This document shows, in pieces, positions 22,501-33,333 of a DNA stretch of 64,000 nt (positions within the stretch are counted from its first letter, which is position 1; each line of letters opens with the position of its first letter). The notes under the pieces are model-generated. The model was not told the DNA's origin. It did not search any database and worked only from the letters and a program-made list of their open reading frames with translations. Source of the DNA: Letharia columbiana (lineage: Eukaryota; Ascomycota; Lecanoromycetes; Lecanorales; Parmeliaceae); the NCBI RefSeq assembly GCF_014066305.1, contig NW_023501049.1, forward strand, positions 1,015,001 through 1,079,000. Reading direction: 5' to 3'. Both the position numbers and the translations under genes were made by a program.

Positions 22501-22887
22501 GATGGGTTTTCTCGATATATTGATGTGGCTGCCGTAGAAGTTAGGCTGCTTGGGCAATTGCGTGGAGAACAATTTGGCGGTTGGGCATGGAAGGAGAGAA
22601 GGGTTGTCAGACAAGCAGTCGGGCTCGTCCAAGCCTGCTAGACTTTGGTTTCTGGGAACGTGGTCGGGAGAGCGCCATTGGATTCGACTGCTTTTGTCGC
22701 GATATGCACCTCTTGGAACGCTCTCTTCTACCATGACGCCGTCCTCTCCCCCTTCGTGACGGATGAAGGCTGCTTTGCACGATTTTTCGGCCATCCTCCA
22801 CAATTTCAGAGTCGTGCCGGTCCAATCTTACGCCGTGGTCTGTATTTCAAATGTCTTCACTATATCACCCCTGCTTTACATCATAAC
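19568..22887. other. Gene-poor interval, possibly degenerate
   Basis: Over 3 kb I find only short conflicting frames. A plus-strand stretch at about 21270-21546 reads as plausible protein (WTFVDTPDKAAKVIFY and KIRRFWGLFGSYKPDPQ) but has no start and no partner exon that I can join. No transposon ends, terminal repeats or transposase motifs were found. Confidence 0.4.
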
Positions 22888-23248
22888 ATGAGTGGAATTT
22901 TTGAAAATCCGCCCTTTCAACCGACCCTCCAACACTGTGGTGAAAGCCAAGTGCGCCTCGCCTCGATATTGGAACTGACGGAGGTCATGAGCGGCCCATC
23001 TGAACTCGGTCTTCGAACGCGAATACCGATCCCAGATGAGTTCCTAGCTAGACAGTCATACATTGGTAAAGTGAAATTCAGTGGGGATGGGCATCTCAAT
23101 TTCAACGTACATCACGCAGGTCGTCGATGAAGGGACTATCTTGTGCCGAGAGGTAGAGTGTCAAGAAGAGGAAATCGACATCTATAGTGTACAAGTCGTT
23201 TACGTGAACGGTAGAATGAGGTGCGATTACGTCTGGCCTTTGAATTAG
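22888..23248 (+). pseudogene. Small gene broken by a frame shift, or with an unresolved intron
   Basis: Frame one starts at an ATG at 22888 (MSGIFENPPFQPTLQ) and runs 80 codons to 23130. A second frame, overlapping from about 23087 to 23248, reads VVDEGTILCREVECQEEEID then YVNGRMRCDYVWPLN, which looks like the natural continuation. Dropping 13 bases (23109-23121, GTACATCACGCAG) would restore one frame, far too short for an intron; a GTAAAG donor at 23066 gives the wrong phase. It is either a one-base-shifted pseudogene, a sequencing error, or a gene whose splice I could not find. The family is not recognised. Confidence 0.4.
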
Positions 23249-24041
23249 ACGTTGTTTCTCAGCCATGGAATTTCATAGTGCAGGCTTCTTCCACCTACCG
23301 AGATATAGTCTCGATAGGTCTGCGTGTGCAAGAGAACAAGCAGCACGAAGATCAAGCGGAGATCATTCTTTCCTCTGGAAAGATGAATGGCTTTCGAAAG
23401 CATCTGAGAGCTGATCATGTTCTTAGCTGACCAAAGCCACACTGAAAGCTCATATGCCGATAGAACATATGTGTTCTCGGTTGTTAAAAATATTGATGAC
23501 AAAGTACCAGAGAGTTCGGCTCATTGTCTTGCGTTCTCTGGTTCCTAGCCGCCTGACTCACCTTTCACCATTCACTGACCATGAGGCAAGGAGAATCAAC
23601 GTCTCTGGTGGAGGAAAACTGCGACGAGACTGATCCCATCAAACTCTTCCACGCGAATGACTTGACTAGCAATTAGCCCGAGACGTTCAATCTGACAGTG
23701 ATTCAAACTCGCGTTTTGAGTTTATTGTAGGGCCGGAGCATAGTAGCGTCATTCGTTTTCGACAGAGGATCATTGAGACTAGTTGTAGTAGATGCATCAT
23801 GTCACAGATAGATAAAATATGTCATGCGTATCTCGACACCGGCCCAGATATACGTGGCCGTGGCTATTGATTGCCAAGTACACAAAGGCTTAGCGGGAGC
23901 CAGAGACGAAGCCGATATCCAGACGCAGATGGGTTCAAAAGCGTCGATCTAGTCCAGAAAAGATTGATTCGATTCTATATTTACCTAGACGAAAGACCGG
24001 TAGAGCTCCATGTCCAGAACGCTACCAAATACCAGCCACCT
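23249..24041. other. Intergenic, nothing recognised
   Basis: No coding frame with support is seen; the right end is the 3' flank of the SCP2 gene. Confidence 0.4.
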
Positions 24042-24702
24042 TCACAGCTTCGCCTTCGTTTGCGCCTTCTTAAGCACGGGTTCCATCTTCGTAGCCTACC
24101 GAGCAACCGTCTAGTCAGCGGAGCCGTCTTCAAGGCCGGAAGTGATCCGCAGCCTACCTTCATGACATCCCCCTTGATCTTCAGCTTCCCCGACATGAAT
24201 AGCCGTTGAGCCTGCGTCTTCCCACTGACCAGTTTGGCGAAATCGTCGTCCGATAACGATAAAGTCACTGCAGCAGCCCGTCCATCAGCCTGTATTCTCA
24301 ATGCGTTGTGTCTTTTAAAGGTTCAGGTAGCCTCTTGAGTGCTAGCCTCCAGCCGAAGGCAATCAATCAATTGTCTGGGACTTCCATCTCCGAAATCACA
24401 AGGGCCTCACTGACCATCAGCTTTCTTCCCGCTCGGTGCCTCCCCCTTGGCCACTTCCCCCTTCTCCTTCAGATCGATGTACCAACTGTCCGTTTGCCCC
24501 TCTTTGTTCTTGAGTGTGAATGCGAAGACGGCGTTGCCCTTTTTCACGGCGTCTTTCCGCTCGGCGTCGTCGGATTGCAGGGAGCTGTTGATGGCGTCAA
24601 AGGCGGCGGAGGAAGGAAATGAGTCTGGCAAGTGGGATATCTAATCAGTGTTGGGCCTTTGAGCGGAGAGGGAGAGGAGAGCGTGCCTGATTTTAGAGAC
24701 AT
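24042..24702 (-). CDS. SCP2 sterol-carrier domain protein, peroxisomal (Pox18-like)
   Basis: Four exons (24687-24702, 24415-24624, 24158-24267, 24042-24095) encode 129 residues, the normal length of stand-alone fungal SCP2 proteins. The reading gives MSLKSDSFPSSAAFDAI, then KKGNAVFAFTLKNKEG, VTLSLSDDDFAKLVSGK, LFMSGKLKIKGDVMK and KMEPVLKKAQTKAKL. These cover the whole SCP2 fold, and the C-terminal AKL is a PTS1 peroxisome import signal. The protein binds lipids or acyl-CoAs in peroxisomes and is linked to fatty-acid use. The first exon is only 16 bases, and its intron (24625-24686) must begin with GC (CAG|GCACGC), because no usable GT is present. Intron 2 (24268-24414) and intron 3 (24096-24157) have GT..AG ends. 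Confidence 0.9.
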
Positions 24703-25105
24703 GGTGGATTTGAGTGGGTCAATGATGGTTGATGAAGGCTTATCTGATTGTTATCTATGTCGCAGAGCGTAGGCTTGGGGTTTTGATAGAAGCGGGGGTT
24801 GAATGGCGACGATGATGAAGAGGGTGAGAAGGGGGGAGAGTGAGAGAAATAGAATTGCAATGGCTTTCAGGTGGCTTTTGAACCGTTCGGGGAATAAATG
24901 GGTCTTCGGTCACAACGCCATCATTATCAAACCGAGGCAAAGCGGTTAATATTCGGCTTCTCTTAGCAATCTTTTCCTGAGGTGGAGCGGAGTACTAATA
25001 GATCTCGCTCTCTCGGTCTTGCATGTACATGATGGTGATGGGATACGTAAGATGATTGTAATGTAGTTTCGTTATTCGTTCATCTACGCCAAACGCCCCC
25101 TCCTT
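24703..25105. other. Intergenic between SCP2 promoter and F-box gene 3' end
   Basis: The 400 bases hold the SCP2 upstream region. No gene is seen. Confidence 0.4.
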
Positions 25106-26530
25106 TCACAGCCAGCTCAAGATAGAGCCGCTCAGCAACCTGCGCATATGTTCCTCTGTCCCGAACAAGAGCTCCTTTCCCTTTGCACTCGCTCTATGCA
25201 ATGCCCCTTGTAATGGCTTTGAGCTGCTAGTCCTGCTTTTTACATGATCTTTCCAGTCTCTGATGCGTTGCTCTTGCTCAAAAATTGCGGGACTCAGCAT
25301 CAGCGGCACATCCATGACCTCTTCTGCAGTCTCCTTCCACTTCTCACTACCGCTAATCTCTGTGAGTGGAGAGAGTGCGTCGTCCCAGTCACCGAGGCGG
25401 AATTCGACGCCGTTCAACTTGAGCGATTCTAACGTGCGCCGATGTTTGCGAATAAATCCTTTTATTTGAGGAGAATCGGACAAGATGTTCATTATTTCTG
25501 TGTCGCGAAGCTTTTCAAAGCGCAGACAGGGGAGTGGGAGTCCACATCTCTCATGACACTCATGGCTGCAACTGGTTGCTTGTACGCAACTCTCAGTGGC
25601 AAGCGATACAGGGCTCGGACCTTTGGTTCCGGACGCTCCTTGCCAGCGGAAATTGAATTCCGTGAGAAATGGAGCGAAATTCTGGAGATATGAGTGTAGA
25701 AACTTCAAATGATCTACTGGGGATCCCGACTCAATAGTGTCCATGTGTATATCGAGCTGGCGGATCTGCCTCCAGCATTTGGTGGAGCGTGGAGTTACAC
25801 CAAACCCCAACGATGGATTGAGATATTGCACAGCGCCTGGATGAATTGGCGAGAGAGAAAGGGTACGAAGACGTGAAAGGTTGCTTCGCTCGACGGCAAT
25901 ACGCAGCGAGATCAAGGCGTAGTCAACGACACTGCGACGCTGTCGCTCTTCCGACGGCTGCCCTGGACACGAAATTTCCAGATGTCTCAGGTTTGGCATC
26001 GCTGAGAAGGCTTGAATGAAAGCCGGAACTTTGGCAGCGTCATGAAACAAGGGCGGATACTGCTTGACGAGCAGATCATTCATCTCCCAGCTCCCGTAGG
26101 TGGGTATGCTGTGGCGGGTGACAGGGTCTTTAGCAGAACCGATATAAGGTTCGTAGATGAAAGCAACTTCGATACCGCTGGTATCCACTAAAGGAGGGAG
26201 GAACGTCTTGCCGCTGTGAGGGATGGTGAACTTCAGGGTCTGAACATGTTGGCCTATCCGGCTCAATGCTGCCATGCGCACTGGCTTGGTGAAGATCTTC
26301 TCCCGAAAGGTGACAGCGATCTCTTTGAAAAGGTGTGGTGCAGCACGTACGCTGAAGTCATAGCAGGCCAGACGAAGGGAAAGGAGATCATCTTTTGGGA
26401 CGTAGGATAGGAATGTATCTCGAGGTCTGTCGCACAACCAGAATGGGATGAAGGCTGAGCTTGACATCGTAACAAAGCATTTCGCTCCAATTGGTAATTG
26501 TCTTGCAAAAGAAGAGGAACGATTAGACAT
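25106..26530 (-). CDS. F-box-like protein
   Basis: An uninterrupted frame of 474 residues starts at the ATG at 26530; a later in-frame ATG at 26467 (MSSSAFIPF) is an alternative start. The N-terminal FLSYVPKDDLLSLRLACYDF resembles the F-box core (LPxDLLxxxxxVCxxF). The rest has leucine-rich spacing such as LRHLEISC, LSRLRTLSLS, RQLDIHM and LESLKLNG, like the large class of fungal F-box/LRR-type proteins. Such proteins dock substrates to SCF ubiquitin ligases through Skp1. A GTGAGT..CAACAG intron in the 5' leader (26577-26618) is likely, because the frame upstream of 26530 starts exactly at a donor. The substrate is unknown. Confidence 0.75.
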   Translation of the reverse strand: MSNRSSSFARQLPIGAKCFVTMSSSAFIPFWLCDRPRDTFLSYVPKDDLLSLRLACYDFSVRAAPHLFKEIAVTFREKIFTKPVRMAALSRIGQHVQTLKFTIPHSGKTFLPPLVDTSGIEVAFIYEPYIGSAKDPVTRHSIPTYGSWEMNDLLVKQYPPLFHDAAKVPAFIQAFSAMPNLRHLEISCPGQPSEERQRRSVVDYALISLRIAVERSNLSRLRTLSLSPIHPGAVQYLNPSLGFGVTPRSTKCWRQIRQLDIHMDTIESGSPVDHLKFLHSYLQNFAPFLTEFNFRWQGASGTKGPSPVSLATESCVQATSCSHECHERCGLPLPCLRFEKLRDTEIMNILSDSPQIKGFIRKHRRTLESLKLNGVEFRLGDWDDALSPLTEISGSEKWKETAEEVMDVPLMLSPAIFEQEQRIRDWKDHVKSRTSSSKPLQGALHRASAKGKELLFGTEEHMRRLLSGSILSWL

Positions 26531-27888
26531 TGACACGGTCTTGGAGGTGCGATGACCTACAGTGGTTTCAAGGACTTGCTGTTGACAGCCTGCTAGACGG
26601 CAGAGGAGAATGAAACTCACGTCAATGCGAAATCTTAGTCAAAGCAGAGGTGTAACGATTCTTGCAATGGATATGTCAATCAAACTTGAGAGTTGTGCAA
26701 TTTATTCATGATCATATTCGAAAATGAAGATTTTACCAACAATGAAAGGATACCTCAGGAAAACGAGGCAACCCCTCACACTTAAGAAAAACCTCATCCT
26801 GCACCATCCACCTGCTTCGTCCGGCCTCTTCTCCAGACCAAAATACCACGCGACAGTGACTCACCCCTCTTTCGAAGGGAAACAGTGTAGATCATGGCTC
26901 TAAAGCAAAGCATAAAGGCAGAGAGTCGGCATTACATGAGGACATTCACGAGAGTCGCGCGGTGTCGCGCCTGAGGCTTCGGCGTGTCAATAGCGGTGAG
27001 TGGTCTGAAAGAAAGGAAAGAACACAGGAGGTTGGGAAAGGCAAGTTTCGAGAAGCACGCTAGTAGATGCAGGGTATCAGCGCCTCCGTTTGATACGCGC
27101 TATCGATAAGTATCCTCTCAAATAGGTTTAGCTTGGACATTTCTCCACTTCGGGTCGTGTTTGCACACGCTGTCGAAATCCGCGTTCGCGCTTGCCAAGA
27201 GGTCAACGGCTGAACGGGATACTGCACGCATACATGCAGAGTACCATAAGGCAAGTTTCGCATTTTTATAAGCCATGAGAAGAAAGTCACGTAAGCAGGC
27301 CATTATTGAGTGCAATGAGAATTCAAGGAGCTCCCTTGGGTACAGCATTTGAGGCCTTTGGTTCATATCGCCCGTTCATGCTTGCGAGGTGAAGGTACGG
27401 CAAAGAGCTCACTATCGCCAACCTTCTCGTGCCAACTCCGTGGCTTTACTCCGCAAGCCTATTTTAGATTTCCTCGTTTGGTAAAAGCGTGGCTATCGAC
27501 GAAAGGAAAGGGAATCGGAGTAGCAAATATCATCCTAGCCGAGATCTTTACCACGATTGCCCTTCTGATTTGACAAATCTGGATTGGCTGCATGCAATAT
27601 GGGCTGCGCACCTGATATGTGTTATTTTACTGATCTTCCAACCTGTATTTCTGCTAAATAATTTCAGAATTCAGCGGGGCAGCAACCGCTCCAGTTCCGA
27701 GACTACGGGGTCACCTTCAGTATCCAAGACGAGAGGAGCAGATTTGCCTTTTACGGGTTCAATCAGCGTCTAAAGTTCCTTGGGAAAGGGACGCCTCCAA
27801 GATGTCGCTGTCGGTGTAAGATCTCACCCTCCTCGGGTAGCCTCCATGTTGTGACGCACGTCCCTCGCTGCTCGGAAACCATTGACGA
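26531..27888. other. Upstream region of F-box gene and intergenic space
   Basis: Contains the probable 5' leader intron of the F-box gene and about 1.2 kb in which I see no supported gene. Confidence 0.4.
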
Positions 27889-28473
27889 TTAATGCAAGAG
27901 CATGCGAGCTGGTGACCCTTCACTGTCGCTGCCACTGCTCTCATCGTCGAGTTCAATGTAATGCCGCGGCCCGCAGCTTGTGATGTTCAAAGTCGAGCCC
28001 CCTTCGGTCTCGTTGTCGGACTCGTCAACATCATCATCATTGTCCTCTGAGTCGCTCTCGTACTCATCTTCATCGCTGTTCCCATGATGTGCCTTCCTCC
28101 TTGCACTGTGTAGTCTCGCATTGTGACTCTCGGCCTCCTCAACAGCGGCTAAGAAGCATTCGATCTCTTTGTCTTCCTGCTGGTAACATCTTCTTATGGC
28201 CTGTTCGATGCTACGGTTGGACCACCCCCCGCATTCAGCTTGGGCGTAAAGCTCGCCCACATAGAGTCGGTGTACGGCCAGAATGGTATCGTGACGCTGG
28301 CGGAAACAAGGACCGCACCATAGAGGAGTATAGACTGGTCGATAGGCCATGATCTGGTTGTTGTTGCATTTACAGGAGCTGGCATCGCGGCAGAATCCAA
28401 ATGGGCAGGTATTGACGAGACGGTATCGCTCAGCGTGCGTACAGGACAAGTAATACTCAACGACTTGACACAT
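27889..28473 (-). CDS. Hypothetical cysteine-rich protein with acidic tail
   Basis: A single frame of 194 residues starts at an ATG at 28473. The N-terminal half holds regularly spaced Cys and His (MCQVVEYYLSCTHAERY, NTCPFGFCRD, CKCN, WCGPC), which suggest metal binding. The second half begins with an alpha-helical Glu-rich part (IEQAIRRCYQQEDKEIE) and then a strongly acidic stretch of Asp/Glu/Ser (residues ~135-190). Proteins of this design, opening with MC-x-V-x-x-x-x-x-C, recur as uncharacterised orphans in moulds. No function can be assigned; a nuclear role is possible from the acidic tail. Confidence 0.65.
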   Translation of the reverse strand: MCQVVEYYLSCTHAERYRLVNTCPFGFCRDASSCKCNNNQIMAYRPVYTPLWCGPCFRQRHDTILAVHRLYVGELYAQAECGGWSNRSIEQAIRRCYQQEDKEIECFLAAVEEAESHNARLHSARRKAHHGNSDEDEYESDSEDNDDDVDESDNETEGGSTLNITSCGPRHYIELDDESSGSDSEGSPARMLLH

Positions 28474-29681
28474 TTAAACGGCGCTCTGGGAGAAAGTGCA
28501 CAGTCAATGATATTCGTCGAGCTGTTGGGGAAGGGTGTTTGGCGAAGGACTTTGGTGTTGTTGGACGTTGTCAGAATCTGAGTACAGGAAGTGGATTCTT
28601 TACTTCGAAGGCCATCTTCTTCTCCCTGGCTGATCGCCGCCTTTGTCTGCATAATTTTCCGCTCTCAAAAGTAGCTTTTGTCATTGTGCCAGTGGCTACA
28701 ACATTGAGTTCTTCGGCGATCACAGTGCTATTGTGCACATTCATGGGATTGACCGGCATTGTACGAAGGGTTTTTGCTGGCTCTAGGAAGTTTAGGTGGC
28801 GAACAGCAATTCATCCTGTTCGGAACTCCAAGGTCAGTAATCGTCAGTAACAGAGAGTATGCTTTGTCTTGGCCTTCTCGCCCAACACCAAGAGATTGAC
28901 ATTGTTTCATCCCTGGCATTTGGATTTTCTTACAGTCCCTGGGACTGAAAGAACGCGAAATCACGTTTTCACAGGGTGTCAAATGAGACTGCAAGTCACA
29001 TCGGAAACACTCAATGCTAGAGTAAAGTCCACCTGGATAGCAGGCGCATCCAAGCGGGCAATCAACGAAAAGGCGAAGAGACTTCCCCCGGCTGCCACGA
29101 AATTTGAAAGAGAAGAACGCACAGATCCATCGGAATTACCAAGCTTCTCCATCCCCGCGTCCGATTTTGGCTGGAAGTGACGCATGCTGACCACTCACAG
29201 GCTTGCCGAAGCCGAAGTGACACCAACCGTCAACATCAAAGCGGCAACCTCTGGACGAGATACCTTCTCCCAAGACATCATCCTCAAGCTGGCTTTACCT
29301 CAAAGCTTCCTTTTCTTTCAGACGCATTTACTAAGACGTATCAACACGACTTTGCTTTCCCAAATTCTGCAATATCCCTTCCTCTAGCACACCCCTCTTA
29401 GCAAGCTCTCCACATACGAAGTCTCTCGGCGCGTATCACAACTTCTGCCGGCTCTGCTCTCTCTTCCAGCATAATCTCTTCATGGTTTATATTCACAGCA
29501 AAATCTGAAGACGTCTTACTCGCTAGATCGCAATTGTCTTCAACCGCTAGGCTAGACAATAGCCTCAACCCCAGCCACCATTCAGACACTGTTCAGCTGT
29601 ATCACTAAGAAGGTTAGACTAATCTGTGGTGACCTACTATCGGTGAAAAATTCACTTTTCGCAGGCGTCTCTCCGAAGACG
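28474..29681. other. Intergenic region before family copy A
   Basis: No supported gene in about 1.2 kb. Short frames of 60-100 codons on both strands are contradictory. Confidence 0.4.
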
Positions 29682-30290
29682 ATGACAACTCACACCATCC
29701 GCACGAGAGACGGCAACGTGACCATCCTTACCGCAGCCCCACGTCTCAGCTACCCACAAACCAGAAGCAGAGAAACCGCAGCAACCATGTTGCCACCTCC
29801 AACCATCGGTAACCAGCGAAATGGAGACGGCTGGCCAGATTGGGCCTCGACGCCCGCACCTCCTCACCTCATCCAAAGAAACTACAACGCAGACCTTCAA
29901 CTTCCCCCCGGCTGGCCACCAGGTCTCGAATGGAGGCCCCCTTACGGATCGGTAGTTAGAAGCCAGCTCCCCGGGCGCACCCCCAGATTCGATCCTCGGT
30001 CCATGCTCTGGTGGTCCCAGTGGGAAATTGTGTTCGCGAAAAAAGTGCTGGGGTTGAGCGACGCTGATACTTGCTCTCTGTTCCGGTTTCGTTGGCAGGT
30101 GATGGACAGGTCGACGCGGTACATGCAGCCGTATCATGTACCGGAGATCATGCGGATGCTAAGTGACGGGCACCCATGGCACGCGCACGCTTTCCGCGCC
30201 GGGGACCCGAGGCCTAAGGTTGAGATTTGTGAGGAGTTCCTGCAGGATCTGCGGATGGCGAGGGACTGTGAGCGGGCTTTGCTGCAGTAG
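29682..30290 (+). CDS. Orphan WW-x-x-W family protein, copy A
   Basis: The frame gives 202 residues from the ATG at 29682; the upstream extension starts at a GTG only. Residues 1-100 are Pro/Arg-rich (LPPGWPPGLEW near 74-84). The shared domain follows: LWWSQWEIVFAKK (W110, W111), CSLFRFRWQVM, a helix, then the SDGH at about 161-164 and a C-terminal helix RPKVEICEEFLQDLRM. The same order is found in copies B (36415-37159, minus) and C (38302-38844, plus). No known domain is recognised. Copy A is the most diverged of the three. Confidence 0.7.
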   Translation: MTTHTIRTRDGNVTILTAAPRLSYPQTRSRETAATMLPPPTIGNQRNGDGWPDWASTPAPPHLIQRNYNADLQLPPGWPPGLEWRPPYGSVVRSQLPGRTPRFDPRSMLWWSQWEIVFAKKVLGLSDADTCSLFRFRWQVMDRSTRYMQPYHVPEIMRMLSDGHPWHAHAFRAGDPRPKVEICEEFLQDLRMARDCERALLQ

Positions 30291-30708
30291 CCTTTACTGG
30301 GAATGGAAAAGATATTTTTCGTTGAGTTGCATGCGCTGGAGAGTGAGGTCTTTCATGGATAAGGTCCTTTGTTTAGGTTTAAGACTGAATGTGAACAAGC
30401 CTTTGATGAATCAATGTCACTACATTTGGTCCCTTCCAATGGTTCCAACGAGAAATTCAGGGTCAATAATCATGCCGGCTTTGGAGTCGATGTCATGTGG
30501 CATCGTATTTCTCCAGGGCATGGCTCTCCAAAGGAAAAGAGGTTGAATTGGTCATAAAAGGCACTACAGACATATGACTTCTTCATACTTTGATATCCGA
30601 CCGAGGAACAAGCTATTGAAAGCTACTAGGGGCACTGTCGAGCATGAGCAGTCTGGCCGTAATCTAATGGAGATACCGCGGGCTTATTGCGAGACCAACA
30701 TGGCTGGC
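30291..30708. other. Short intergenic space
   Basis: Nothing recognised between copy A and the methyltransferase relic. Confidence 0.4.
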
Positions 30709-31261
30709 TCACTTCCTCGCGATCACATATGTGGCATGTTTGTTTCCCTCGAGACCACGCTTTTCATTTCCATATTCATCAGTCATTGCCTTCTCGAGAA
30801 CAGGCTCCACTTTCTCCACCCTCTGGCCTCTCAGCTCCCACGCCTTCAGGATCTTCTCCACGTATTTTTGCAGGTTGGCAGTACTTTTCAAGATGATTGT
30901 ACCGGTTTCGAAGAAATACTCTGTAGCCTGTTCCAGATCATCGAACTCCCACGTCCCCTACTTCTCCACAGCCTAGATATCCTTAAGTCCCACTGCCTCG
31001 TTGCTCCACTCAATTTCCTTGGCAATCGTCCACTGGGGAATCATGAGCATGTTCGGCTCATAGCTAGTGTATATCTTCTTGCACATCTTGGCCCACCGCT
31101 TCTCTCAGTAACCGTAGTGAAGGGTTCCCCAAATTGCAACACCCCGCATACCGCCGGGCTGGGTAATGCGGTACATCTCCTTCGTGACCTGGTACTGGTC
31201 TTGCGCCAGGCATGTCATGAAAGCTGTACAATTGTAGGTGGACCCTTGGACGAACCTGCAA
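30709..31261 (-). pseudogene. SAM-dependent methyltransferase pseudogene
   Basis: Read on the minus strand this is the C-terminal half of a class I methyltransferase of the kind common in fungal secondary metabolism. It has VTKEMYRITQPGGMRGVAIW (motif III region), SYEPNMLMIPQWTIAKEIE, GTWEFDDLEQATEYFFE and a C-terminal helix QKYVEKILKAWELRGQRVE. It is broken by three in-frame stops (TGA where a Trp is expected, TAG twice) and by a frame shift near 31200 before FMTCLAQ. The N-terminal SAM-binding glycine motif is not found upstream. Two of the three stops can be explained by G-to-A change in a Trp codon, as in RIP mutation. The long plus-strand frame 30574-31332 is only its antisense shadow. 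Confidence 0.7.
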
Positions 31262-32088
31262 ATTTAGCGTCTTGGCATTTTAAACCCATCAGAAATCCTC
31301 GTCAGTACTTTGAGCCAAGCACATATGTATAGATAGTCTCATACTGACAATATAATCAAAATATTGGATCTAGGTATTGGACGTTATATGGTAAGGTGGG
31401 ATCTCGTTGCATGCTTCACTCAATATCAACCAGCCATATTCTGGTACGGGCCCAAGCGTCCTCAAATCTGCCATATTACATTGATGAAATTGATATAGCT
31501 TCAAGTTGCCATTGAAACGAAGCCTTTAATCTTAGCCACTCAAGCACTTAAGTGTTGCCTTGTTGTCTAGAAGCATTTTAAATCACCGCAGCGCTCTCAG
31601 TTTGGATTACTTGGTTTTTCTTTGACGATCAGCAATGCAATGCACGGCGATACTTGCCACAGGCTGACACGCTTTGGATCTGTGCTAACGGCTGACATGC
31701 GTCGGAGTCCCGAGCGAATGGCTCAATCATCTCCTACCAGGACGCGACAAACACCATTGGCGTCGTGAAGGGGAGAGGCTCGCGGACCTCGACATGGCCA
31801 AGCGCACCTACGCCTGTCCTTGCTGCGTCAATATCATCATCTTGGTACAGGAAACGGTAACGATGCCATGTAGGTCAACGGTCATTGGCCCGAATATATA
31901 GCCTGGTACCTCGGATTTCAGCTGCTCTCCCTGCACCTGATCCTGCAGAATCCGGGCTTGGTTACTAATTATAATTTTTGCCTAAAAAGCCGGAGCCGGG
32001 AATATTTCGGTTCTCGAGGGCTTCTCCTGACAGGCATCTATTGATGAAATAGATGGTTGCAATCTCGAAGAAATCCTCCAACAGAGCC
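31262..32088. other. Intergenic, possible remains of the methyltransferase 5' half
   Basis: The methyltransferase N-terminus would lie at 31262-31700 but I cannot read it. The rest is the upstream region of the rhodopsin-like gene. Confidence 0.4.
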
Positions 32089-33333
32089 ATGGCAGACTCA
32101 CAAGAATCCGCAGACGCATACGAGTACCAGAAAGCACACCTCAGTGACAACAAAAAGGCGGAGATCATTGCGCCAACTGTGATTTTTCTTGCTATTGCAT
32201 ACACTGCGGTCTTCTTACGATACAAATCTCGGCGTATTGCACGTATAACGTTGGAGGCTGATGACTGGTGTATTGGGTTGGCTTTGGTAATAGATCTCGC
32301 CAACCATCTTTGGCCAGATGTTGACGCTACCCGTAGATTACGACAACATGCTTCATCATCGTCTACTATCTGGGAATGAAATACGGCATGGGGAGACATG
32401 AGATCTTGATCACGGATCCCAAAGCATGGGTTATAGTGAGTTCCCGGCTGCCTACTCTTAGCCTCGGGGGTACATTGAACCGGTGACTGATACTGCCCAG
32501 ACTATTGTCTCAACACAAGTTCTATACAGCATCAGCATTTGCACCATCAAGCTCTCCATCCTTTTCCTCTACGACCGCATCTTTGGCATCCCTAAACCAA
32601 TGTTCAGGCACATTTTGCGGGCAATGGGTGGCTTCGTGATCGCCTACAGCGTGGCCGGAACACTAGGAACCATCTTGCAATGCGTACCACTAAGTGACTT
32701 GTGGAAACCTCCTAGCAATGGTCCCCCAGTATGCATTGATTTTGGCACGCTGGTGATAACAACGGGCGTCCTTAACATAGTGACCGATATCACTATACTT
32801 AGCCTACCGATACCCCTTGTATGGGGCCTGCAGGTGTCAAAGCCGCGCAGGTGGCAACTTGTCACTGTCTTCTCTCTAGGCGGATTGTAAGCACATTACC
32901 AAGTCTCATTCCGGTCGAAGTGCGCAGGACTGAATCCTCTCCAGGGTTTGTGTGATCAGCATCATCCGGCTTTTCTTCCTAAGAGTTGGCATGTGGGATG
33001 CAAGCTGTACGTGCCGCTAAAGGCATGTATAACATATATTCCCGTTGCTGATGGCTAATAGATGATGACGTCAGGGGAACCACGCTCTCCGCGATTGAAT
33101 GTTGCGTTGGAATCCTGTCCGCTTGTCTTCCTACCTACCGACCTCTCTGGCGTAAATATGGCTGCGCCCGTACCAAGCGCACGGCCATAGCCAATGAGAC
33201 CCACCCTAGTGATCTGAAGATGCTCAATTGTGCGATCGGAGGTAGCCTTCGGGGGAAGGGTACCAGTACGCCTCGGACCGTGGCGGATGGAAGAAGTGAA
33301 GGGTCATGTGCTACGTGCCAGGTCCCAAACTGA
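32089..33333 (+). CDS. Seven-helix integral membrane protein (fungal rhodopsin-like domain, Pth11-related)
   Basis: Five exons (32089-32286, 32337-32435, 32501-32886, 32945-33006, 33062-33333) join in phase to give 338 residues; introns are 50-65 bases with GT..AG ends. Seven hydrophobic segments are seen, including APTVIFLAIAYTAVFL, TTCFIIVYYLGMKYG, SISICTIKLSILFLYDRIF, GVLNIVTDITILSLPIPLVW and AIECCVGILSACLPTYRPLW. The LEADDW motif after the first helix, the YDRIF after the third and the LPTxRPL in the last are hallmarks of this fungal family. It is a plasma-membrane protein related to Pth11-type receptors but lacks a CFEM domain. Alternative start: the in-frame ATG at 32053; the ATG at 32089 has the better context (GCCATGG). 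Confidence 0.85.

Noticed and set aside
22430..22510. A GTTCAATTCC element resembling a tRNA T-arm on the minus strand
   Set aside because: The flanking stems do not pair and no D-arm or acceptor stem can be built; no tRNA gene was found anywhere in the window.
29652..30137. 161-codon minus-strand frame opposite copy A
   Set aside because: The plus-strand protein aligns with copies B and C; the antisense frame has no features.
30574..31332. 252-codon plus-strand frame
   Set aside because: It is antisense to the methyltransferase pseudogene, whose minus-strand reading carries the recognisable motifs.
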